Part shown: positions 6,669 to 11,803 of the stretch, piece by piece
Layout of the letters: every line of letters begins with the position of its first letter
How positions within the stretch are numbered: the first letter of the stretch is position 1
DNA from: DASTOB01 sp035720425
Lineage (GTDB): Bacteria > Chloroflexota > Limnocylindria > Limnocylindrales > CSP1-4
DNA: 14,630 nucleotides
Direction of reading: 5' to 3'
NCBI GenBank assembly: GCA_035720425.1
Contig: DASTOB010000013.1
Coordinates: forward strand, 1-14,630
Program-made: the position numbers and the translations under genes
The notes under the pieces: generated by a model
Database searches by the model: none
Seen by the model: only the letters and a program-made list of their open reading frames with translations
What the model was told of the DNA's origin: nothing

Positions 6669-7247
6669 GGTCGCGCGCACGCGCGCCCGATGGCGCGCCG
6701 CCTTGGCCCGATTGCCGCAGCTGGCCATGCTGCACCAGCGACGCCGGCCGGTCGGCGAGGCGTCGAAGAACACCCAGCGACACGCGTCGTTGGCGCACAC
6801 GCGGAGTCGCTCCGGGCGGCCGCCGGCGATCTCGGCGACGAGCGGTTCGGCGAGGCGGGCGAGCGCGTCGTCGATCGGGTCGCCGACGTGGCGATGGCCG
6901 ACGTGCACGCCGTCGTCCGACGGCTCGAGCTGCACGATCTCGCGCGCCCGGAGTGTCCGATTGACCTCCTCGAGCGCGGCGCGCGCCGGCGCGCGCCGGT
7001 GAAACACCGCATCGGCCACCTCGCGCAGCGCGGATCGGACCGTCCGCAGCCGCTCGACGAGCGGCTCGCCGACGGCCTCGGCGGTAACCGACTCCGGGTG
7101 AACGAGGTCGCGCGCGAGCAGCCAGTCGAGCGCCGCGCCGGGTGTCTCGATCTCGTCCGTCGATGCATCGCCGGAGAACTCGAGCGTGTTGATGAAGTCG
7201 AACGTGTCGTCCAGATCGACCGCGTGCGCGTGGTCGGAAATCGGCAT
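6663..7247 (-). CDS. CGNR zinc finger (ABATE-type) transcriptional regulator
   Basis: A 194-aa protein with an N-terminal ABATE-type stress-related domain (about 8-140, beginning with the FDFINTLEF segment) and a C-terminal CGNR zinc finger. The zinc ligands are visible as C151-x4-C156 and C172-x4-C177, the last beginning the CGNR signature itself (177-180), followed by a basic Lys/Arg tail for DNA contact. CGNR proteins are putative DNA-binding regulators, and ABATE is thought to sense small molecules or stress. I chose ATG 7247; an in-frame GTG at 7256 falls inside the -10 TATAGT (7260-7255), which suits a leaderless mRNA starting at or next to the ATG. The gene is divergent from two small ORFs. 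The GTAACCACTA box overlapping its own promoter suggests autoregulation, which is inference. Confidence 0.9.
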   Translation of the reverse strand: MPISDHAHAVDLDDTFDFINTLEFSGDASTDEIETPGAALDWLLARDLVHPESVTAEAVGEPLVERLRTVRSALREVADAVFHRRAPARAALEEVNRTLRAREIVQLEPSDDGVHVGHRHVGDPIDDALARLAEPLVAEIAGGRPERLRVCANDACRWVFFDASPTGRRRWCSMASCGNRAKAARHRARVRATG

Positions 7248-7248
7248 G

Positions 7249-7258
7249 GTAACCACTA
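7249..7258. promoter_or_regulatory. putative CGNR operator box A
   Basis: GTAACCACTA. It overlaps the minus-strand -10 (TATAGT, 7260-7255) of the CGNR gene and lies 8 bases upstream of the -35 of the divergent promoter. An identical 10-mer occurs at 7300-7309, 51 bp away, about five helical turns on the same face. Confidence 0.55.
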
Positions 7259-7260
7259 TA
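7255..7260 (-). promoter_or_regulatory. -10 of the CGNR gene
   Basis: TATAGT on the minus strand has one mismatch to TATAAT and ends 7 bases before the ATG at 7247. No Shine-Dalgarno is present, so a leaderless transcript is likely. Operator box A overlaps it. Confidence 0.5.
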
Positions 7261-7266
7261 AAGGGG

Positions 7267-7295
7267 TTGACAGGTTAGCCCTGATTCGGTACTGT
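7267..7295 (+). promoter_or_regulatory. sigma-70 promoter of the small-ORF operon
   Basis: A perfect -35 TTGACA (7267-7272), a 17-base spacer and the -10 TACTGT (7290-7295). This is the best canonical promoter in the window. The predicted start is about 7302, inside operator box B (7300-7309), a classic position for repression. Confidence 0.7.
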
Positions 7296-7299
7296 GTGC

Positions 7300-7309
7300 G
7301 TAACCACTA
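7300..7309. promoter_or_regulatory. putative CGNR operator box B with inverted half-site
   Basis: GTAACCACTA, identical to box A. CGTAACC at 7299-7305 also forms a perfect 7-bp inverted repeat with GGTTACG at 7324-7330 (18-base spacer). Box B covers the predicted start point of the TTGACA/TACTGT promoter. Confidence 0.55.
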
Positions 7310-7355
7310 AAGCAGACGATACGGGTTACGTCAAGCCCCGCGATCGGAGGTTCCC

Positions 7356-7496
7356 ATGGACGCACTCCTCGCCCTCGTCGCCATCGTCGGTGCGGCCGTC
7401 GCCGGACTCGTCGCGTTCGATCTCGCCGCGCTCCGCTGGGGCGTCGACTCGCGCGAGCCGATCGGTGACGACTGGCGCCGCCGGATCGCCGCCTGA
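7356..7496 (+). CDS. small membrane protein, 46 aa
   Basis: A short gene supported by GGAGG at 7346-7350, five bases before the ATG, and by the canonical promoter upstream. The peptide has one transmembrane helix (about residues 3-27, LLALVAIVGAAVAGLVAFDLAA as the core) followed by a polar tail with RWGVDSREPIGDDWRRR. G/C-rich third positions match the neighbours, as expected for a real gene. It is the first gene of a probable two-gene operon facing the CGNR regulator. I do not recognise a named family. The window gives no function beyond likely control by the adjacent operator boxes. Confidence 0.65.
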   Translation: MDALLALVAIVGAAVAGLVAFDLAALRWGVDSREPIGDDWRRRIAA

Positions 7497-7527
7497 CCCG
7501 CCCACTTCCTGCCCGGAGAACCAGATC

Positions 7528-7749
7528 GTGCAGCCCATTCACCTCGGCTACTTCGCCCTCGAACTCGCCCGCGACCGCGTCCGCGAGGCGGACGAGGCCA
7601 GGCGCGCCGCCCTGGCCCGCAGACCCGCACACAATCACGCCGACCCGCCCGTCGGGCCGCTTCGTCGGGCGCTCGCACGCGGTGCCTCCGCCGTGAGCCG
7701 TGGTGCGGCCGAGGTCGCCGTCCGGCTCGGGCAGCCGTCCGGCGCCTGA
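7528..7749 (+). CDS. small hypothetical protein, 73 aa
   Basis: GTG start with GGAGAA (7515-7520) seven bases upstream, 31 bases after the stop of the 46-aa gene, so probably the same operon. The protein is soluble and basic. It begins MQPIHLGYFALELARDRVREADEARRAA, an amphipathic, probably helical segment, continues through a His/Pro-containing linker, and ends in an Ala/Arg-rich helix. No known domain is recognised. The frame is open much further upstream, but only this start has a ribosome binding site. The divergent CGNR regulator and its boxes suggest co-regulation. Confidence 0.6.
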   Translation: MQPIHLGYFALELARDRVREADEARRAALARRPAHNHADPPVGPLRRALARGASAVSRGAAEVAVRLGQPSGA

Positions 7750-7809
7750 GCTCGAAACCGCCAGACATCGACGTCCCGCACCGGCGCACACCCGCCGCCC
7801 GCCGTCCGG

Positions 7810-7815
7810 TACCCT
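7810..7815 (+). promoter_or_regulatory. leaderless-type -10 of the propeller gene
   Basis: TACCCT ends 8 bases before the ATG at 7824. There is no Shine-Dalgarno, and the arrangement parallels the other leaderless candidates. Confidence 0.35.
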
Positions 7816-7823
7816 CGGTATCG

Positions 7824-8231
7824 ATGCACGACGTGGCGGCGGTTTCGCGCGGTCCGGGCCGGATCGACCTGTTCTGGGTCGACTTCGACGGCGCCCTCAT
7901 CCACCAGGCCTTCCGCGACGGCGCGTGGGCCGATCCCGAGTCGCTCGGTGGCACGCTCGCCTCGCCGCCCGCGGTGACCGCCTGGGGCGACGAAGAGATG
8001 GAGGTCTTCGCCGTCATGCCGGACGGGGAGCTGTGGGACCGGTACTGGGACGGCGAGGCGTGGCACGCTTGGGAGTCGCTCGGCGGCGAGCTCGACGGTT
8101 CGGCTGCCCCGGCCGCCTCGTCGTGGGGCGCGGACCGGCTCGACGTGTTCGCGCGCGGCCTCGACGGCACGATCTGGCACCGCTGGTGGAACGGGTCGCG
8201 CTGGGTCGACTGGGAGCGCCTCGCGACCTGA
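7824..8231 (+). CDS. three-repeat beta-propeller (PLL/DUF346-like) protein
   Basis: A 135-aa protein made of three propeller repeats of about 46 residues. DLFWVDFDG (15-23), EVFAVMPDG (60-68) and DVFARGLDG (107-115) are equivalent, each followed by an aromatic W/H strand and a [DA]xExLGG-type turn (38-43, 82-88, 129-135). This matches the tryptophan-rich repeats of PLL-like fucose-binding lectins and Pfam DUF346. Known PLL propellers have seven blades in about 370 residues, so this is under half a ring. The N-terminal MHDVAAVSRG resembles the outer-strand segments PPAVTAWG and APAASSWG and could complete the third blade. No signal peptide is seen, so it is probably cytosolic. Sugar binding is possible but unproven. 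Confidence 0.75.
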   Translation: MHDVAAVSRGPGRIDLFWVDFDGALIHQAFRDGAWADPESLGGTLASPPAVTAWGDEEMEVFAVMPDGELWDRYWDGEAWHAWESLGGELDGSAAPAASSWGADRLDVFARGLDGTIWHRWWNGSRWVDWERLAT

Positions 8232-8240
8232 GCGCGCCTG

Positions 8241-8246
8241 TACAGT
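8241..8246 (+). promoter_or_regulatory. leaderless-type -10 of the 8254 gene
   Basis: TACAGT ends 7 bases before the ATG at 8254. The in-frame GTG at 8245 falls inside the hexamer, which argues for the ATG as the start. Confidence 0.45.
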
Positions 8247-8253
8247 GCGCTCC

Positions 8254-9078
8254 ATGATCGCCGCGATCGGCTTCGCCTTCGCCGCAACCCTGTCGATCGC
8301 GGTCGCCCTCGCGGTGGCCGGTCCGCGTCACGAGGTTCGCCGCGACCCGACGTTCGAGCTGGCCGACGTGGCCGCGCGCCTCGTCGGCGTGCTCAGCGCA
8401 CTCGCCGGCTTCGCGGTGACCGGCATCGTGTTCCTCGTCACGCAGGCCGGCAATGTCGCTGCGCCGACCGGCACGCCGTTCACGACCGTCCTCGCGATGT
8501 TCGTCGTCGCCTACATGGGCTACTTCGTGTCGAGCCTGCTCTTTGCGAACGTTTCACATCGCGCCGAGGCCGCCGTGTTCGATCTCGCGGCGGCGCAGTA
8601 CGCGGGAGCCTCGATCAGCCTGTTCTTCGTGTTCATCGGCTGGCTGGCCCTGCGACCGCTGTTCGAGACGTTCGGCCTGCGGTCGATCGCCGAGCTGACC
8701 GGGTGGTTCCTCATTGGTGCGGTCGTCGTCGGTGCCGGACTGCTCACGACATCGCTTCACCGAAGCGGCTATACGTCGGTCCGCACGACCGTCCTCCTGC
8801 CGGTCATTGCCGCCAGTGCGACCATCGCCTACGCGGTCGTCGTGGCCGTGGCGGCGCCGACCCTGCGCTCGCCGGAGGCCGCGCTCAACCTGACCGTGAT
8901 CGCCTTCGGCGTCGGGGTGCCGGCCTACGCGGTGATGACGATTCTGCCCATCCTTGCCCGCCATGAGCGTGCGGCCGCGGTCCTCGCCCGTCGCTGGCAC
9001 CTTGCGGTCGTCGCGTATGCCGAGGGCGCCATGGTGCTGGTCGGCTTCCTCCTGCTCGCCGTTCTCGGCCTCGCCTGA
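8254..9078 (+). CDS. polytopic membrane protein of unknown function
   Basis: A 274-aa protein with about eight hydrophobic segments: near 1-22, 38-68, 74-94, 114-135, 148-170, 178-205, 211-235 and 247-272. I chose the start from the TACAGT spacing; GTG 8245 is unlikely. Loops are short, and I see no catalytic motif, ATP-binding site or signature linking it to a known family. It ends 2 bases before the MFS transporter gene, so the two are very probably co-transcribed and may act together at the membrane. Its third-position GC bias matches the neighbours. No function is assigned. Confidence 0.8.
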   Translation: MIAAIGFAFAATLSIAVALAVAGPRHEVRRDPTFELADVAARLVGVLSALAGFAVTGIVFLVTQAGNVAAPTGTPFTTVLAMFVVAYMGYFVSSLLFANVSHRAEAAVFDLAAAQYAGASISLFFVFIGWLALRPLFETFGLRSIAELTGWFLIGAVVVGAGLLTTSLHRSGYTSVRTTVLLPVIAASATIAYAVVVAVAAPTLRSPEAALNLTVIAFGVGVPAYAVMTILPILARHERAAAVLARRWHLAVVAYAEGAMVLVGFLLLAVLGLA

Positions 9079-9080
9079 GG

Positions 9081-10274
9081 GTGATCCGGCTCGCGGTCGC
9101 CCTGTTCGCGGTCCAGGCGGGCTTCCATGGCTTCACCGCGTCGTTGCCCGTGGCGCTCGCCCGGGCCGGCGTGCCGGACCCGCAGATCGGGCTCATCGTG
9201 GGAACGGCCGCCCTCGTCCAGGTCCCCGCGGCGTTCGCGGCCGGGATCGTGCTCGACCGGCTCGGCGCGATCCGCGTGTTCACCGTCGGGGCTCTCGCCT
9301 ACCTCATCGGCTGCGCGATCCTCCTCCTGCCAGGCGTGGAGCCCGGCGGGCCGGACCTCCCGTTCGTCATCGCCCGCCTGTTCCAGGGGATCGGCATCGC
9401 CGGGACTTTGCCGGCCGCCCTGTCGCTCGTGCCGAGGCTCGTCGAGCCCGGTCGTCAGGGCTTTGGGCTCGCGTTCGTGTCGAGCGCCCACAACCTCACC
9501 CTCGTCGCCCTGCCGCCGGCCTCGCTCGCGATCCTCGGCGTCACGTCGCTTCACGGCGTCGCCGCCGCGGTGGCAGGCATGGTCGTCGCCGGGATCGTGA
9601 TCCTGCGGATCGTTCCGCTCCGCCTCCGTCCGGCAGGCGAGGCGAGCGAAACCCGCCCCGGTGGTGGGCCCGCCCGCCCCGCCGCCGCCCGCCGGTTTGG
9701 CTTTGCCTTCCGGCCGGCGTGGACGCCGCTCATCGCGATCATCCTGCTCTACGTCGCCCACTGGGGCGTCATCGTCGCGTACCTGCCCCAGCGCGCCGAG
9801 GCCGCCGGCGCGGACATCGGTCTCTTCTTCGCGGCCGACGGGATCGCGATCCTGGCCGCCCGCGTGCCCACCGGCTGGCTGGCCGATCGGACCCGTCCGA
9901 TCGTCCTCATCGCCGCCGGCCTCGTCGTCACGGCGCTCGCCGTGGGGCTGCTCGCTCTCCCGCCGTCGACGCCGCTGCTCGTCGCCGCCGGCCTCCTCAG
10001 TGGTGGCGGAGCCGGCCTCGTCATGACCCCGATCCTCGTCGAACTGTCGCGCCGGAGCGACGACGCGGACCGCGGCAGTGCCTTCTCGCTGTTCTCGGCC
10101 GCGCTCGCCGGCGCGCTCTCGATCGGCAGCATCGGTGGCGCCCCGATCGTCGGCGCCTACGGCTTCGAGGCGGCGCTCCTCGCCACGCTCGCCGGACTCG
10201 CCGTCGCCGCGATCGTCACCGCCGCGGATCGCGGCCTCCAACGGCGCCCGACATCGGCACCCGGTCGCGGCTGA
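9081..10274 (+). CDS. major facilitator superfamily transporter
   Basis: A 397-aa, roughly 12-helix secondary transporter of the inner membrane. Both halves carry a motif-A-like loop between the second and third helices: GIVLDRLGAIRV (55-66, with D59-R60-x-G62) and GWLADRTRPIVL (265-276). A polar, Pro/Arg-rich central loop (about 185-210) separates the halves. RLFQGIGIAGTLPAALSLVPRL (99-120) is typical of the fourth and fifth helices of drug/metabolite exporters. The start is GTG 9081, 2 bases after the stop of the preceding membrane protein, implying translational coupling. The substrate cannot be read from the sequence; efflux is more likely than uptake on resemblance alone. It is convergent with the gene at 10282-10953. 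Confidence 0.9.
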   Translation: MIRLAVALFAVQAGFHGFTASLPVALARAGVPDPQIGLIVGTAALVQVPAAFAAGIVLDRLGAIRVFTVGALAYLIGCAILLLPGVEPGGPDLPFVIARLFQGIGIAGTLPAALSLVPRLVEPGRQGFGLAFVSSAHNLTLVALPPASLAILGVTSLHGVAAAVAGMVVAGIVILRIVPLRLRPAGEASETRPGGGPARPAAARRFGFAFRPAWTPLIAIILLYVAHWGVIVAYLPQRAEAAGADIGLFFAADGIAILAARVPTGWLADRTRPIVLIAAGLVVTALAVGLLALPPSTPLLVAAGLLSGGGAGLVMTPILVELSRRSDDADRGSAFSLFSAALAGALSIGSIGGAPIVGAYGFEAALLATLAGLAVAAIVTAADRGLQRRPTSAPGRG

Positions 10275-10282
10275 GTCGCCGC
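10267..10282. terminator. short hairpin between convergent genes
   Basis: GCGGC (10267-10271) pairs with GCCGC (10278-10282) over the 7-base gap between the MFS stop (10272-10274) and the minus-strand stop (10282-10284). It is a weak candidate with no T tract. Confidence 0.25.
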
Positions 10283-10953
10283 TACGACCTCCGGCGGCGG
10301 GTCGCGACCGCCGAAAGCCACGCGCCGACACCGAGGAGCAACGTCGCGAAGAGGACCGGGCGCGTGGACGCACGGTCCCCACCTCTTTCGGCGTGAGCGG
10401 CTGGCTCGGTTGCGGTGTCGGGCAACTCGGCACGAAGCGCCGCGATCACCGCTCGCAACGTGGTCGGCCCAGGATTGTTGACCAGCGACCGCTGCTCCAC
10501 GCTGCCGTCGGGTTCGATCCACCAGACCGCGGTCTCCGTCGCTAAGGCAGTTTCCGGGTCCGCGAGCGCGATGAGGATGTGATCGCCAGCGTCGAGCCCG
10601 ACCCAGCCCATACAGTCGCTCGGCGACGTGCTGGACCGGGTGCCGATCGTCAGTTGGTCGCCGACTCCGGATCCCTTGTGCACGTGACGAACGGACAGTT
10701 CATACCCACCGCCGGGCAGCTCGGCAGCCACGACACCCTCCAGGATGACGACCGCTCGACTGGCAACCTCGGACATGGTCCATCCGGCAACCTGACAGGC
10801 GAGCGCAGGAGCTGGGAGCACCAACGCGGTGCCGCCAGAAAGGGCCGCGACGATGCCGATGATTGAGGAGCGGAAGCGAGGGAGGTGGATCACATCTGCG
10901 GGTTGGACGTCCCGGCGACTCTGCGTGTGTCGCGCGGTGCGGCTTGGGGCCAT
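10282..10953 (-). CDS. exported, C-terminally anchored protein, netrin/TIMP-like
   Basis: A 223-aa protein. After a basic leader (1-28) comes a hydrophobic signal segment (29-49) ending PAPALA-C53, then an extracytoplasmic domain, a Thr/Ala/Glu-rich spacer (178-196), a second hydrophobic helix (199-217) and a terminal ATRRRRS stop-transfer tail. The domain shows Cys53 directly after the cleavage site, VVILEGVVAAE (68-78), YELSVRHVHKG (84-94), Cys114 and GLDAGDHILIAL (119-130). This order resembles netrin/TIMP-like OB folds, where a first Cys follows the signal peptide; the match is by eye only. The frame has TTG at 10956, ATG at 10953 and GTG at 10893; the last would give a tidier signal peptide. 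It is divergent from comEA, and tandem 11-bp repeats lie just upstream of its start. Confidence 0.7.
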   Translation of the reverse strand: MAPSRTARHTQSRRDVQPADVIHLPRFRSSIIGIVAALSGGTALVLPAPALACQVAGWTMSEVASRAVVILEGVVAAELPGGGYELSVRHVHKGSGVGDQLTIGTRSSTSPSDCMGWVGLDAGDHILIALADPETALATETAVWWIEPDGSVEQRSLVNNPGPTTLRAVIAALRAELPDTATEPAAHAERGGDRASTRPVLFATLLLGVGAWLSAVATRRRRS

Positions 10954-10959
10954 CAATCC

Positions 10960-10981
10960 TCGCAGCTAAGTCGCAGCTAAG
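10960..10981. repeat. perfect 11-bp tandem repeat in the divergent promoter region
   Basis: TCGCAGCTAAG occurs twice head to tail (10960-10970, 10971-10981), immediately upstream of the minus-strand gene and about 10 bases before the TAGGGT element facing comEA. A period of 11 bp is one helical turn, which suits two protein molecules bound on one face of the DNA. On the minus strand each unit contains TTAGCT, a possible -10. Confidence 0.6.
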
Positions 10982-10991
10982 CGGCCTGGTG

Positions 10992-10997
10992 TAGGGT
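10992..10997 (+). promoter_or_regulatory. candidate -10 facing comEA
   Basis: TAGGGT in the context TGTAGGGT. No -35 is visible. It lies 121 bases before the chosen comEA start, with a terminator-like hairpin in between. Confidence 0.3.
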
Positions 10998-11005
10998 CCC
11001 GGTCG

Positions 11006-11049
11006 ACGCCCCGCCGCGTCGGACGTGCCCCCAACGCAGCGGGGCGTTT
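11006..11049 (+). terminator. terminator-like hairpin in the comEA leader
   Basis: ACGCCCCGC (11006-11014) pairs perfectly with GCGGGGCGT (11039-11047); the loop is 24 bases and a short T run (11047-11049) follows on the plus strand. No plus-strand gene ends just before it. It may be an attenuator for comEA-comEC or the end of a short RNA started at TAGGGT (10992). Confidence 0.45.
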
Positions 11050-11118
11050 GCGCGCCCGGACGACGGGCTGCAGGCGCCCGGCAGCGCCTACGACCTGCCC
11101 GCCGTGGAGTTCGTACGG

Positions 11119-11802
11119 ATGGACGAATCCGCGCCATGGCGCGCGCTCGACAACACACCGCGCCCCAGCCCGGCGGCCGAACCGGCCGACGAAGGTGGTG
11201 AATGGCGGCGCACGATCGCTACGGTCGCGGCGGTCGCTGGAGCCGCCGTGCTCGCCGTGGCCGCGTTTGTTGTCGCCGCCGGCGACACGGATCCGTCGAT
11301 CGACGTCGCAACCGGCGCAGGGGCGTCCGTCGATCCCGGAACCGAACAACCGGTCGGTGAGATCGTCGTCGAGGTCGAGGGGGCGGTCGTCCGGCCGGGC
11401 CTCGTGCGACTCGCGGCCGGCGCCCGGGTGGCCGATGCGCTCGCCGCGGCCGGTGGCTACAGCCCGCGCGTCGACGCGGATCGTGCGCGGGCCGAACTGA
11501 ACCTCGCCGCTCGCCTCGAAGACGGGGCGCGGATCCTCGTGCCGTCGCGCGACGAACCGGCCCCGTCGACGCCGCCCGACACGGGGGGCGGGCCCGGCGA
11601 ACCCGAACCCGGGCTCGTCGACCTGAACCGCGCCAGCGCGTCGGAGCTGGAGACCCTGCCCGGCATCGGCCCGGTGACCGCCGGCAAGATCATCGCGGCC
11701 CGCGAGGAGCAGCCGTTCGCGACGGTCGACGACCTGCGCACGCGCAAGATCGTCGGCGCGGCAACGTTCGAGAAGATCCGCGACCTCGTCGCGGTGCGCT
11801 GA
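11119..11802 (+). CDS. comEA: ComEA competence DNA receptor
   Basis: A 227-aa membrane-anchored double-stranded DNA-binding protein of natural transformation. Seen in order: an acidic cytoplasmic N-terminus (1-29), one transmembrane helix (31-54), a linker, an SLBB domain (81-145, EIVVEVEGAVVRPGLVRLAAG then GGYSPRVDAD and LNLAARLEDGARILVP), a Pro/Gly-rich linker (146-165), and paired helix-hairpin-helix motifs (167-227, with VDLNRASASELETLPGIG and PVTAGKIIAAREE). Gly-Ile-Gly in the hairpin contacts the DNA backbone. I chose ATG 11119 because GGAG lies nine bases upstream; GTG 11104, with TACGAC nine bases before it, is an alternative adding five residues. It is separated from comEC by one base, forming the classic comEA-comEC operon. 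Confidence 0.95.
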   Translation: MDESAPWRALDNTPRPSPAAEPADEGGEWRRTIATVAAVAGAAVLAVAAFVVAAGDTDPSIDVATGAGASVDPGTEQPVGEIVVEVEGAVVRPGLVRLAAGARVADALAAAGGYSPRVDADRARAELNLAARLEDGARILVPSRDEPAPSTPPDTGGGPGEPEPGLVDLNRASASELETLPGIGPVTAGKIIAAREEQPFATVDDLRTRKIVGAATFEKIRDLVAVR

Positions 11803-11803
11803 C

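Noticed and set aside
6673..6686. GCGCGC-AC-GCGCGC inverted repeat as a terminator
   Set aside because: It lies within the Arg/Val/Ala codons of the CGNR C-terminus and has no T tract; simple GC composition explains it.
6400..7791. 463-aa minus-strand frame spanning CGNR and the small genes
   Set aside because: It runs through the CGNR gene in a different frame and is Arg-rich; the CGNR frame holds the four zinc-ligand cysteines.
8925..10433. 502-aa minus-strand open frame across the MFS gene
   Set aside because: Low-complexity Gly/Asp/Arg/Glu shadow of the transporter, crossing two real genes.
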